64,000 nucleotides of DNA from an uncultured Aquimarina sp. (GTDB lineage: Bacteria; Bacteroidota; Bacteroidia; Flavobacteriales; Flavobacteriaceae), in the NCBI RefSeq assembly GCF_947492965.1, contig NZ_CANLOZ010000012.1:1-64000 (forward strand). Reading direction: 5' to 3'. The notes beneath the pieces were generated by a model, which ran no database searches, was not told where the DNA came from, and saw only the letters and a program-made list of their open reading frames with translations. The translations under genes and the position numbers were made by a program. Of this stretch, positions 26,478 to 35,376 are shown in pieces. How positions within the stretch are numbered: the first letter of the stretch is position 1; each line of letters opens with the position of its first letter.

Positions 26478-27089
26478 TTAAGCTTCTTCTTTCTTAGGAA
26501 AAGCTTTCTTGTTAAAGACTAGTAATAAGAAAACACCGATACTAATTGCTGAATCTGCTATGTTAAAAACAGGATCGAAAAATGAAAAATGCTTTCCTCC
26601 CCAAAAAGGAATCCATTCAGGTAGGATGTCGTCATAAAACGTAAATTGTATCATATCTACGACTTTACCATAAAAAACACTTTCATAACCACCACCTTCG
26701 GGCATGAATTGTGCTATTTGTGTGGTAGTACTTTCGTTAAAAATAATACCGTAAAATATAGAATCAATAATATTACCAAATGCTCCGGCAAATATTAAGG
26801 CAATGCAAAAGGTTAAAATTTTAGGACTGTTTTTACGAACGGAATCATAAAGCCAATATCCAATACCAGTAATTGCCACTAATCTAAATAAAGTAAGTAC
26901 GAGCTTACCATAATTACCTGGAAGTTCAAACCCCCAAGCCATACCCTTGTTTTCTACAAATACAATTCGAAACCAACTAAAAACAGGGACTTCTTCATGT
27001 AATGAAAAGTTAGTTTTGATATATATTTTGGAAATCTGATCAATTAGCAGAACCACGATAATGACTAAAATAGATTTCTTTAAAGACAT
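26478..27089 (-). CDS. lspA: Signal peptidase II (prolipoprotein)
   Basis: Cleaves the signal peptide from diacylglyceryl-modified prolipoproteins in the inner membrane. About 203 residues with four membrane segments. Catalytic Asp residues are in AFGNIIDSIFYG and FNIADSAISIGV; FVENKGMAWGFEL is the usual N-G block. The frame extends to 27152, overlapping the next gene, but ATG 27089 (MSLKKSILVIIVVLLIDQ) puts the first membrane helix at the N-terminus. About 20-30 residues longer than E. coli LspA, because of the loop around the first Asp. Confidence 0.93.
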   Translation of the reverse strand: MSLKKSILVIIVVLLIDQISKIYIKTNFSLHEEVPVFSWFRIVFVENKGMAWGFELPGNYGKLVLTLFRLVAITGIGYWLYDSVRKNSPKILTFCIALIFAGAFGNIIDSIFYGIIFNESTTTQIAQFMPEGGGYESVFYGKVVDMIQFTFYDDILPEWIPFWGGKHFSFFDPVFNIADSAISIGVFLLLVFNKKAFPKKEEA

Positions 27090-27132
27090 AAATTTCTTTG
27101 ATTTCGGAATAGTGACGGACAAAAATAGTGTT

Positions 27133-27753
27133 TTATTTTGTTTTGTAGACACTTATATTTCCTGTTATGGATTTTAGCTCAATTTGATGCTTTCCAGAAA
27201 TTTTATCCGAGGAAATCACACCGGATTTTGTTACCGCTTTGACCTTTGCATTTTTTGTGTGGAGTTCGATATTTCCTGCCAAGGTGTTGATTACAGCATT
27301 TCCTGTAAAATTTTGTATTAAACAATCTCCAGAACTTAGTTCTACAAATAATGATTTTAATGAACCATTTAAGTCTAAAGACGCCAGTTTTGAGGTAATA
27401 GTAGTATCTAAATAACTCGGCAACTGTATCTTAACTTTTAGGGCTATCACCTTATGTGCGCTTAATTTATCATTATGTTTTTCGGAAAATGGTTGGATAT
27501 CATCCTCTATAAACAAGGTGTTCTGAGTGCGTTTTACGTTGATTAGTACATTGTTTTGATATTCACCTTCTGAAATGGCACTAACGATAACTTTATTTTC
27601 GGAGGTATTAATAACTTCTATCTGAAAAGTATTGTCCAAGACAATAAAGATTTCAGATATATCTGTTACATCAATTGTTTTATCAAAGGTGGATTGGGAT
27701 AATCCTGTTATCCAAAATAATTGTAGTACAAAAAAAGAAAAAAGCCGCCTCAT
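27133..27753 (-). CDS. Exported DUF4097/DUF2807-like beta-helical protein, copy 3
   Basis: A 206-residue protein with signal peptide MRRLFSFFVLQLFWITGLSQ and a beta-repeat body of short alternating strands (LDLNGSLKSLFVELSSGDCL, AVINTLAGNIELHTKNAKVK, HQIELKSITGNISVYK) typical of the DUF4097/head-GIN adhesin-like fold. It is the most distal of three similar genes downstream of an ECF sigma/anti-sigma pair. Its start codon is within the 3' arm of a terminator-like hairpin (27738-27775). Confidence 0.75.
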   Translation of the reverse strand: MRRLFSFFVLQLFWITGLSQSTFDKTIDVTDISEIFIVLDNTFQIEVINTSENKVIVSAISEGEYQNNVLINVKRTQNTLFIEDDIQPFSEKHNDKLSAHKVIALKVKIQLPSYLDTTITSKLASLDLNGSLKSLFVELSSGDCLIQNFTGNAVINTLAGNIELHTKNAKVKAVTKSGVISSDKISGKHQIELKSITGNISVYKTK

Positions 27754-27775
27754 ACATTTCCAAGGTAGCTTTTTT
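27738..27775 (-). terminator. Terminator-like hairpin covering the next gene's start codon
   Basis: Leftward, AAAAAAGCTACC (27775 side) pairs with GGCGGCTTTTTT (27749-27738), with one A-C mismatch and one G-U pair. The 3' arm and U-tract are the first codons of the gene starting at 27753 (Met-Arg-Arg-Leu-Phe). Confidence 0.55.
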
Positions 27776-27871
27776 CTTGATGCAATCAGTATTGCTAAAC
27801 TTTAATTTTTGATGTTTTACTGTGTTGTTTTGTAAGTATCTTACAATCAGTGTTTTTGTAAAGAAGGTCGA

Positions 27872-28573
27872 CTATTGTTTTCGTATAAAAATATCACCAC
27901 TTACAGTTTTGAGTTCCAATTCACTTTTAATATCTCCAAAAGTTCCGGTTACTTTACTACCTACAACTCGATTTTTTCCTTGATCAAACTCTAAATCTTT
28001 ATCTGAATAGATCATTCCTGTAACAGTTTCTGCTCTAAGTCTCGACTTGGCAATGTGCACATCGATAGTACCACTGATTGTTTTAAGAGTTAAATCTCCT
28101 TGATACTTTTTGATATCTATATTTCCGCTAATGATATCTATTTCAAGCTCACCTCTATAGTTTTCAGAAGCTACACTTCCTGAGATGCTTTTAACACGTA
28201 AACTCATATTCTCTGGGATATACAGAGTATAGTTGGCATCCATCTCTAAGTTATTGCAAGGTCCCCAATTACCTTTTTTATTTTTATTCCATTTTTTGAA
28301 TAAATCACCATAACTAGATTCGATATTTAAAACAGAAGAGGAGTTGTCTATAGTAAGTTCGAAATAATCATTAAACTCTCCATCGTTAATGTCTACTTCT
28401 GCTTTTACATATACGTTGCTTTTATCCCAAGTTTTAATGACGATATCATCAGCGAACTTGAATTCTATACGAATTTGATCAGAAGACGTTGTTATTTCTT
28501 TTTCAATTACTTTTTGTGCATTTGTTTGAATAGCTATGAAACAAAATGCGATAAGGATTACTAAATTTTTCAT
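27872..28573 (-). CDS. Exported DUF4097-family beta-helical protein, copy 2
   Basis: A 233-residue protein with signal peptide MKNLVILIAFCFIAIQTNAQ. The body shows the DUF4097 pattern of repeated short strands with Gly/Ser turns: VKSISGSVASENYRGELEID, IISGNIDIKKYQGDLTLKTI, SGTIDVHIAKSRLRAETVTG, ending LELKTVSGDIFIRKQ. Members are predicted envelope or surface proteins; in Firmicutes related domains (LiaX/LiaF-like) take part in envelope stress sensing. It lies 33 bp downstream of copy 1. Confidence 0.8.
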   Translation of the reverse strand: MKNLVILIAFCFIAIQTNAQKVIEKEITTSSDQIRIEFKFADDIVIKTWDKSNVYVKAEVDINDGEFNDYFELTIDNSSSVLNIESSYGDLFKKWNKNKKGNWGPCNNLEMDANYTLYIPENMSLRVKSISGSVASENYRGELEIDIISGNIDIKKYQGDLTLKTISGTIDVHIAKSRLRAETVTGMIYSDKDLEFDQGKNRVVGSKVTGTFGDIKSELELKTVSGDIFIRKQ

Positions 28574-28606
28574 GATTATTGATTTTTTGATTGATGTTTG
28601 ACCTCT

Positions 28607-29365
28607 TTATTGTTTTCTTAGGTAAATATTTCCGGTGGAAGATCTAAGGCTAATTTCTACACCACCATTGTTAAGTTCAGTTTTTATTGTTCTTTTACCG
28701 CTAACTAGTTTCATATCGCTTTCTGGAACTGGAAATTTTATATCGAAATCTGTAAAAATTTCTCCCATAGTTGTTTTGAGTTCCAAATTTGCTGCTGTAT
28801 TGGATGGAAGGCTAACATCAATGGCACCCGTAGCAGAAACTAATGAAATAGGAGAACTTTGGCTCACTTTGTCAAATACAATATTAATTTCTCCAGTGGC
28901 CGTTTTGGCTACGATAGGACCCGTTACATTTTTGAATGTAATGTTACCTACATTTGTTAAAGCTTCTATTTCCGAAGAAAATCCTTCTGCTACAATCCGT
29001 CCAAGATTGCTTTTTTCTATTTTAATATTGATACTTTTTGGAAGAAAGATTTCTAAAATACCAGTATAAGCACTTTTAAGATTTCTGATCACTAAGGTAC
29101 CTCCTTCTTTTTGGACATATACTCCATATCCAGTATTATCGCTTCCACCTGCATAAACAGCTTTTAAGCCTCTAGCTTTTTCTGGCATCTTTCTTCCCTC
29201 TCCAACGATAATAAGTTCGTTTTTGTCGTGTGATTTGATGATCACACCTGATGCCGAACCAATAACAGCTGTTTTTACTCCTTGTAAAGATTGAGTATAG
29301 TTTTCTTGTGCTTTTAATTGTCCAATAGTAATAAAAAGTACTATTGCGATTGCTATATGTTTCAT
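28607..29365 (-). CDS. Exported DUF4097-family beta-helical protein, copy 1
   Basis: A 252-residue protein with signal peptide ending LKAQ and a beta-solenoid-like body (IEKSNLGRIVAEGFSSEIEA, LTNVGNITFKNVTGPIVAKT, ATGEINIVFDKVS), finishing VEISLRSSTGNIYLRKQ, nearly the same ending as copy 2. It follows the anti-sigma gene by 32 bp and leads the trio. Duplication within the operon followed by divergence is the simplest explanation. Confidence 0.8.
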   Translation of the reverse strand: MKHIAIAIVLFITIGQLKAQENYTQSLQGVKTAVIGSASGVIIKSHDKNELIIVGEGRKMPEKARGLKAVYAGGSDNTGYGVYVQKEGGTLVIRNLKSAYTGILEIFLPKSINIKIEKSNLGRIVAEGFSSEIEALTNVGNITFKNVTGPIVAKTATGEINIVFDKVSQSSPISLVSATGAIDVSLPSNTAANLELKTTMGEIFTDFDIKFPVPESDMKLVSGKRTIKTELNNGGVEISLRSSTGNIYLRKQ

Positions 29366-29397
29366 CTGTTCTTTTTTAATGTCTTTTGATTGAAATT

Positions 29398-30195
29398 TTA
29401 AATTAAATTAGGAAGACCAATGGTTACTTGATCTTTTACATAACTGGGTGTTTCTTCATTTTGAAGTAACTTTTCCATAGAAGGAACTGCGCGTTTTTCC
29501 TGAATGGAAACTAATATTTGAATTAATTCAATTTGCATGCCTGGATCTTTTTCAATATCCAAAGCGTCTATAAATGATTTACGAACCATTTCTGAGTCTG
29601 AGAACTTAGCCAGTGCTTCTGCTGCAGCCAGTCGCACATTGATATGATCGTCATAAAACATTTTATTTATTAAAGCTTTTAGTATATCATTACTAGGTTT
29701 TTCGAATTCTTCAGCATAGTTAACAGCTTGTAAACGCTTACTGGCAGATTCGTTTTCGATCAGTGATATAGTAACTTCTTGTTTTAGTTGTTTTTTTTCT
29801 TTTTGCAACACTGCCATTTCCTCATAAAATGATTCCTGATTTTGCTGCTTTCCGAAGAAGTATGCAGAAACTATTAATGCAATTGTAGCTGCAATCTGAA
29901 TAACTGCTTTCCAATTCGATTTAGAAGGTTGATGTAATGAAACTACTTTTGGCTCTTGTAGTAAAGCTTTTTCGGTAAGTAGCATTTCTTCAAAACTAGT
30001 TTTAAGGCTTTGATCAGGTATTTCTTCTTTTTCATTTTCAATTCCCTTAAAAATTTGTTCTAATTCATTTAGGGATTCTTGGCAGTCAGGGCAAGAAGAA
30101 AGATGTGCTGTAATGGCATCATACTCTTTTGGATCGAGATTCTTATCGATATAATCGATCAACTTTTCTTCTATTTGTTTACAGTCCATATCCAT
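29398..30195 (-). CDS. Membrane anti-sigma factor with zinc finger and HEAT-like repeats
   Basis: A 265-residue protein. The N-terminus is a zf-HC2 anti-sigma domain (cytoplasmic; DCKQIEEKLIDYID then AHLSSCPDCQESL with the H-x3-C-x2-C zinc motif), followed by a single membrane helix near residues 95-112 (VIQIAATIALIVSAYFFG), a coiled-coil stretch (LQKEKKQLKQEV), and C-terminal HEAT-like repeats (HINVRLAAAEALAKF, MQIELIQILVSIQEKRAV) on the periplasmic side. It starts 4 bp after the sigma factor gene. The HEAT part may be the signal-sensing domain; that is inference. Confidence 0.85.
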   Translation of the reverse strand: MDMDCKQIEEKLIDYIDKNLDPKEYDAITAHLSSCPDCQESLNELEQIFKGIENEKEEIPDQSLKTSFEEMLLTEKALLQEPKVVSLHQPSKSNWKAVIQIAATIALIVSAYFFGKQQNQESFYEEMAVLQKEKKQLKQEVTISLIENESASKRLQAVNYAEEFEKPSNDILKALINKMFYDDHINVRLAAAEALAKFSDSEMVRKSFIDALDIEKDPGMQIELIQILVSIQEKRAVPSMEKLLQNEETPSYVKDQVTIGLPNLI

Positions 30196-30199
30196 GGTG

Positions 30200-30733
30200 T
30201 TATATATTTTGTAGGTAATGATCTTTTAGTTTATGAATCGCACGATGTACTTTGGTTTTTACTGCTCCAGTTGTAGAACCTGTTATTTCTGCAATCTCCT
30301 GATATTTGATTCCTTGATAACGACTCATGATCACTAATTCTCTATCACTCTTATTTAATTTTTTTAAAGCCTGGTTTAGTTGTTCTTTAATTTCGTCTTT
30401 TTCGATTCCGTTAGATCCTTCTTGTTCTGTTTTATATTCAATTTCATCCAATCGTTGATCCTTATTCTTTTTACTTTGATAATGATCAGAAAAAATATTT
30501 CTAGCGATCGTGTAAATCCAAGATGAAAACTTTCCTTTCTTATAAGATTTTCTATATTTGATTGCTTTATAGAAAACCTCTTGAGCAATATCCTGACTGG
30601 CATCTCTATCGTTCGTCATTTTTAGTAAAAAATTAAAGATTCTAATATGGTATCGTTCGAACAGGATACGCATCATATCTAAATTGTCTTCAGATACCAG
30701 AATCATTAATTCTTCATCAGTTAAATTTTTCAA
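30200..30733 (-). CDS. ECF-type RNA polymerase sigma factor
   Basis: A 177-residue sigma-70 family protein with region 2 (YHIRIFNFLLKMTNDRDAS, DIAQEVFYKAIKYRKSY, FSSWIYTIARNIFSDHYQ) and region 4 (SDRELVIMSRYQGIKYQEIA, STTGAVKTKVHRAIHKLKDH), with no region 1 or 3. Region 2 recognises the -10 and region 4 the -35 element. The anti-sigma gene follows immediately, so this sigma is probably held inactive at the membrane. The three DUF4097 genes downstream are the likely first targets. Confidence 0.92.
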   Translation of the reverse strand: MKNLTDEELMILVSEDNLDMMRILFERYHIRIFNFLLKMTNDRDASQDIAQEVFYKAIKYRKSYKKGKFSSWIYTIARNIFSDHYQSKKNKDQRLDEIEYKTEQEGSNGIEKDEIKEQLNQALKKLNKSDRELVIMSRYQGIKYQEIAEITGSTTGAVKTKVHRAIHKLKDHYLQNI

Positions 30734-30805
30734 GATGTTACTCTTTTTGGTTAGCTTCTATTATTAATACCTGTCTTTTTTAAAAAGGTTACATTAGGAC
30801 ATAAA

Positions 30806-30836
30806 AAAAATGCTTTCCAATTTGGAAAGCATTTTA
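30806..30836. terminator. Bidirectional terminator between the DksA-like gene and the sigma gene
   Basis: AAAATGCTTTCC and GGAAAGCATTTT form a 12-bp perfect stem with a 5-base loop. Leftward it terminates the ileS/DksA-like transcript with a run of T (A's at 30803-30810 on the plus strand). Confidence 0.9.
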
Positions 30837-30856
30837 AATGTACAATATTTTGATAT

Positions 30857-31240
30857 TTATTTCTGCATATTCTTAGCTTCGATACTAAGTGTAGCATGCG
30901 GAACAAGCTTTAATCTTTCTGGGTTGATTAACTTTCCTGTTACTCTACAAATACCATATGTTTTGTTTTCAATACGTAGTAATGCGTTTTTTAAATCACG
31001 CACAAATTTCTCTTGTCTAATAGCCAACTGCGTATTTGCTTCTTTAGACATAGTCTCGCTTCCTTCTTCAAAAGCCTTGAATGTTGGGGAGGTATCATCT
31101 GTACCGTTGTTACCATCATTCTTGTAAGCGCTTCGAAGTAATTCCAAATCTTTCTTAGCTTTCTCCATCTTTTCCACAATGATTTCTTTAAACATTGCTA
31201 GATCGGAGTCACTGTACCTTACTTTTACATCTTCTGCCAT
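30857..31240 (-). CDS. TraR/DksA-family protein with degenerate zinc finger
   Basis: A 127-residue DksA-like protein: an N-terminal coiled coil (MFKEIIVEKMEKAKKDLELL ... NTQLAIRQEKFVRDLKNALL) with acidic tip residues (NGTDDTSPTF), then the globular end YGICRVTGKLINPERLKLV and PHATLSIEA. A classical DksA finger needs four Cys; here only one Cys remains, with Thr, His and Ser at the other ligand positions. This form seems usual in Bacteroidota. DksA binds RNA polymerase in the stringent response. It lies directly downstream of ileS (4 bp) and may share its transcript. Confidence 0.85.
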   Translation of the reverse strand: MAEDVKVRYSDSDLAMFKEIIVEKMEKAKKDLELLRSAYKNDGNNGTDDTSPTFKAFEEGSETMSKEANTQLAIRQEKFVRDLKNALLRIENKTYGICRVTGKLINPERLKLVPHATLSIEAKNMQK

Positions 31241-31244
31241 ACAA

Positions 31245-34200
31245 TTACTGTTTTTTTATTACCAATTGGGTTGCAATGTCGTCAAACGCAATTTCTGTAC
31301 CATTTATTACATCTGTTGCAAACTCAATTGTATCGGTTAAGGTTTCATTCTTGATGTAGGTCTCATTGGTCGCTACGGCTTCTTGTATAGATTTATTTTC
31401 CTTAATTACAATTTCTATACGATCAGTCACCTCTAATCCGCTATCCTTACGGATATTTTGAATTCTGTTTACAAGCTCTCTTGCGATTCCTTCTTTTTTA
31501 AGTTCTGGAGTAATGGTAATATCCAAAGCAACGGTAAGGGATCCAGAATTTGCAACCAACCAACCCTCAATATCCTGGGAACTGATTTCTACATCATCGG
31601 TACCTAAAGTAATAATTTTATCATTAATTTCTAAGTCAAAACTACCAGTTTGTTCAAGAATTTTAATGGCTTCCTGATCAAAAGACTGTATCTTACTGGC
31701 TATCAACTTCATATCTTTGCCGAAACGAGGGCCTAAATTTTTAAAATTTGGCTTAATTTGTTTTACTAATATCCCTGAAGCATCGTCTAATAACTCTATC
31801 TCCTTTACATTTACCTCACTTTTAATCAAACCTGCAATGTCGTTGATCTCGGCTTTATCTGCATCATTAAGAACAGGAATCATAATTCGCTGTAATGGTT
31901 GACGCACTTTTATTTTTTCTTTCTGACGTAACGAAAGAACCAAAGAGCAGATAGACTGTGCCTTTTGCATTTTATGTTCTAAAGCTTTGTCTACGTAGCT
32001 AGCATCAAATGTTGGGAAATTTGATAAATGTACACTCTCAAAAGATTCTCGTGCGCAATTAGCAACAAGGTCTTTATATAAACGATCCATAAAAAATGGT
32101 GCTACTGGCGCTCCCAGTTTTGCAACTGTTAGCATACAAGTGTATAATGTTTGATATGCTGAGATTTTATCTTGTTCGTAATCACCTTTCCAATATCTCC
32201 TTCTACTTAAACGTACAAACCAGTTACTTAAATTTTCCTGAACAAAATCAGAAATAGCTCTTGTTGCTTTTGTAGGTTCGTAATCATTATAGTATTCATC
32301 GACACTTTGGATTAGTGTATGCAATTCGCTTAAAATCCAGCGATCTATTTCCGGACGATCTGCTAATGGTATTTCTGGTTCGGAATAATTGAAATTATCA
32401 ATATTCGCGTACAGTGTAAAGAACGAATAGGTATTATATAGGGTTCCGAAGAATTTTCTGCGCACTTCACCAATTCCTTCAGAATCAAATTTAAGATTAT
32501 CCCAAGGATTTGCATTGCTAATCATATACCATCTGGTAGCATCTGGACCATAGGTTTTCAATGTTTCGAAAGGATCAACAGCATTACCAAGTCTTTTGGA
32601 CATTTTTTGTCCATTTTTATCTAATACTAAACCATTAGAAACAACATTTTTGTATGCGATATCATCAAAAATCATTGTTCCTATTGCATGTAGTGTATAG
32701 AACCATCCACGAGTTTGATCCACACCTTCTGCAATGAAATCAGCTTTTCGCTCTCCAGCTTCTACCTTTTCCTTATTCTCAAAAGGATAGTGCCATTGTG
32801 CATAGGGCATAGAACCGGAATCAAACCACACATCGATAAGATCGCTTTCGCGTTTCATTGGTTTTCCGGAAGGAGAAACTAAAACAATCTTGTCTACAAC
32901 ATTTTTATGAAGATCTATTTTATCATAGTTTTCTTCACTCATATCACCCACAACAAAATCTTCGAAGATATCTGCTGTCATGAAACCAGCATTTACTGCT
33001 TTCTGCATCTCAGATTTTAATTCCTCAACAGATCCTATCACCATTTCTTCTTTGCGATCTTCTGTTCTCCATATTGGTAATGGAATACCCCAAAAACGTG
33101 ATCTGGATAAGTTCCAATCGTTTGCATTTGCTAACCAGTTTCCGAAACGTCCTTCTCCGGTAGCTTTTGGTTTCCAGTTAATTCCCAGATTTAGTTCATG
33201 CATGCGATCTTTAAAATCTGTTACTTTGATGAACCAAGAATCTAAAGGATAATATAAAATAGGTTTGTCTGTACGCCAGCAGTTTGGATAACTATGTACA
33301 TACTTCTCTACTTTAAATGCTTTATTTTCTGTTTTTAATTTGATCGCAATTTCAACATCTACTGATTTTTCAGGAGCTTCTCCATCATTATAATATTCGT
33401 TCTTTACATATTTCCCACCTAGTTCACCCACATGTTTGGTAAACTTACCTTGTAAATTAACTAAAGGAACTAAATTATCGTTGTCATCCTTTACCAATAA
33501 AGGTGGAATTTCTGGAGTTGCTTGTTTAGATACTAAGGCATCATCTGCTCCAAATGTTGGTGCAGTATGTACAATACCCGTACCATCTTCGGTAGTTACG
33601 AAATCACCTGATATTACTCTAAAAGCATTTTCAGGATTGTTATACGGAAGAGCGTAATTCAACAATTGTTCATATCGGATTTCCACAAGGTCTGTTCCTT
33701 TGAATTCCTTTAATATGTAATAAGGGATTTTTTTATCTCCTTGTTTAAAGTTGTTTACTTCTTCTTGGTTTTCTGCTAGAACAAACTTTCCACTAAACTG
33801 CTTTCCTACCAGATTTTTGGCAAGGATCACATGGCTTGGCTCAAATGTATATTGATTGAATGTTTTTACTAAAACATAGTCAATTTTTGGCCCTACTGTT
33901 AATGCAGTATTAGACGGTAATGTCCAAGGTGTGGTCGTCCAGGCTAAGAAATAAATATCCTCTTCAATATCTGTTAAAAATGAAGGTAGTGTTTCTTTTT
34001 TAGCTTTAAACTGAGCTACTACAGTAGTATCCGTTACATCCTGGTAGGTTCCAGGTTGATTTAATTCGTGAGAACTTAAACCTGTTCCTGCTTTTGGGGA
34101 ATAAGGTTGTATGGTATATCCCTTATAAAGTAATCCTTTCTTATAGATTTCAGAAAGTAACCACCATACCGTTTCCATATATTTGGATTTGTAAGTGATA

Positions 34201-34649
34201 TAAGGATCTTCCATGTCTACCCAATACCCTATTTTCTCTGTAAGATCATTCCAAATATCAGTATAACGCATTACAGCTTTTTTACAAGCTTCGTTATATT
34301 CTTCTACGGTGATCTTTTTACCAATATCTTCTTTAGTAATTCCAAGTTCTTTTTCTACACCCAATTCTACAGGAAGTCCATGCGTATCCCATCCAGCTTT
34401 TCGTTGTACCTGAAAACCTTTTTGTGTTTTATAACGACAAAAAATATCCTTAATAGCACGTGCCATTACGTGATGAATTCCCGGTAATCCATTTGCAGAT
34501 GGAGGTCCTTCAAAAAATACAAAAGGAGTCGCATCTTCACGCTCGGAAATACTCTTTTCAAAAATATTATTCTGCTGCCAGAATTCTAGTATATCGTCTG
34601 CCACTTTTGGCAAGTCAAGTCCTTTATATTCAGGAAACTTCGTGCTCAT
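31245..34649 (-). CDS. ileS: Isoleucyl-tRNA synthetase, long eukaryote-like type
   Basis: Charges tRNA-Ile with isoleucine. At 1134 residues it is longer than the E. coli type (about 940) and lacks the C-terminal Cys4 zinc finger. The HIGH region reads PSANGLPGIHHVMARAIKD (about residues 50-68), as in the type-2/eukaryote-like group; KMSKS is KMSKR in LDKNGQKMSKRLGNAVD. The editing domain contains AWTTTPWTLPSNTAL and HTAPTFGADD. Resistance to mupirocin is a known trait of this group but is not shown here. Confidence 0.97.
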   Translation of the reverse strand: MSTKFPEYKGLDLPKVADDILEFWQQNNIFEKSISEREDATPFVFFEGPPSANGLPGIHHVMARAIKDIFCRYKTQKGFQVQRKAGWDTHGLPVELGVEKELGITKEDIGKKITVEEYNEACKKAVMRYTDIWNDLTEKIGYWVDMEDPYITYKSKYMETVWWLLSEIYKKGLLYKGYTIQPYSPKAGTGLSSHELNQPGTYQDVTDTTVVAQFKAKKETLPSFLTDIEEDIYFLAWTTTPWTLPSNTALTVGPKIDYVLVKTFNQYTFEPSHVILAKNLVGKQFSGKFVLAENQEEVNNFKQGDKKIPYYILKEFKGTDLVEIRYEQLLNYALPYNNPENAFRVISGDFVTTEDGTGIVHTAPTFGADDALVSKQATPEIPPLLVKDDNDNLVPLVNLQGKFTKHVGELGGKYVKNEYYNDGEAPEKSVDVEIAIKLKTENKAFKVEKYVHSYPNCWRTDKPILYYPLDSWFIKVTDFKDRMHELNLGINWKPKATGEGRFGNWLANANDWNLSRSRFWGIPLPIWRTEDRKEEMVIGSVEELKSEMQKAVNAGFMTADIFEDFVVGDMSEENYDKIDLHKNVVDKIVLVSPSGKPMKRESDLIDVWFDSGSMPYAQWHYPFENKEKVEAGERKADFIAEGVDQTRGWFYTLHAIGTMIFDDIAYKNVVSNGLVLDKNGQKMSKRLGNAVDPFETLKTYGPDATRWYMISNANPWDNLKFDSEGIGEVRRKFFGTLYNTYSFFTLYANIDNFNYSEPEIPLADRPEIDRWILSELHTLIQSVDEYYNDYEPTKATRAISDFVQENLSNWFVRLSRRRYWKGDYEQDKISAYQTLYTCMLTVAKLGAPVAPFFMDRLYKDLVANCARESFESVHLSNFPTFDASYVDKALEHKMQKAQSICSLVLSLRQKEKIKVRQPLQRIMIPVLNDADKAEINDIAGLIKSEVNVKEIELLDDASGILVKQIKPNFKNLGPRFGKDMKLIASKIQSFDQEAIKILEQTGSFDLEINDKIITLGTDDVEISSQDIEGWLVANSGSLTVALDITITPELKKEGIARELVNRIQNIRKDSGLEVTDRIEIVIKENKSIQEAVATNETYIKNETLTDTIEFATDVINGTEIAFDDIATQLVIKKQ

Positions 34650-34844
34650 TTGATCGTTCTTTCTATTAAGTCTGCGAAAATAACGATTTTCTCGAAAAAT
34701 GACGAGTGTAAATCGTTCAAATATTGTGTATTATTATTAGGTGAAATTTCGGATATCAAAACTACAATAGCTTTTGTTTTGCACTTTTTTGATCATGAAA
34801 GCAAAAAGTAATTGTGATAGATGATCTATTCTCATATGAAAAGT

Positions 34845-34852
34845 TATTTTTG
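34845..34852 (+). promoter_or_regulatory. -7 box of the 153-residue hypothetical gene
   Basis: TATTTTTG fits TAnnTTTG and ends 17 bases before the ATG at 34870, giving a very short leader. Confidence 0.5.
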
Positions 34853-34869
34853 AAGTATAAATCACAACT

Positions 34870-35331
34870 ATGAGTTTAAAACGTTCGATTCTGAAAGTGC
34901 AGGCAGCTCTAGGTAATATTAGAGCGATGGAGAAATTGCATGTGGATACCCATACAGAAAATATAATTATACAGGTAAACGGAACCAAGTTTGCACAATC
35001 TTCATCGAATGAGATTTATATGGATATCGTGGAATTGGCGGGGTATTATTATGTGAAAACGATTATTATAGGAAGTTTTCATATAAAAACCTGGAAAGGA
35101 GCTGAACTGTTAATTTTAGGAAAGGATTTTGAATTAAATTTAGCTTCTGATATGCAGGAAATAGAATCTGATTTTTCTAACGTTTCTAACAAGAGTATTA
35201 CTCAAGTAGATTTTATTATAGAAGAACAAGACATCCACAAAATTGATAGATCGGTAATCGAAAAGATTACAGTTTCTTCAAAAAAGAAGACTGCCCATTT
35301 TGAGATAATGGTACATGAAGAAGAAGAGTAA
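34870..35331 (+). CDS. Conserved hypothetical cytosolic protein
   Basis: A 153-residue protein without a signal peptide or membrane segment. The middle is beta-rich (IIIQVNGTKFAQSSSNEIYM, GYYYVKTIIIGSFHIKTWKG), and the C-terminal half is strongly charged, ending VHEEEE. I do not recognise the family. It has its own -7 box and is followed after 45 bp by the nitrilase gene on the same strand. Codon use looks like its neighbours, so it appears native. Confidence 0.75.
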   Translation: MSLKRSILKVQAALGNIRAMEKLHVDTHTENIIIQVNGTKFAQSSSNEIYMDIVELAGYYYVKTIIIGSFHIKTWKGAELLILGKDFELNLASDMQEIESDFSNVSNKSITQVDFIIEEQDIHKIDRSVIEKITVSSKKKTAHFEIMVHEEEE

Positions 35332-35376
35332 GGAAGTTGATGTTGTATATTTTTTAAGTTTAATTGTCTTTAGGCT

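Noticed and set aside
27090..27152. N-terminal extension of LspA
   Set aside because: Overlaps the neighbouring gene and precedes the first membrane helix; ATG 27089 fits the family.
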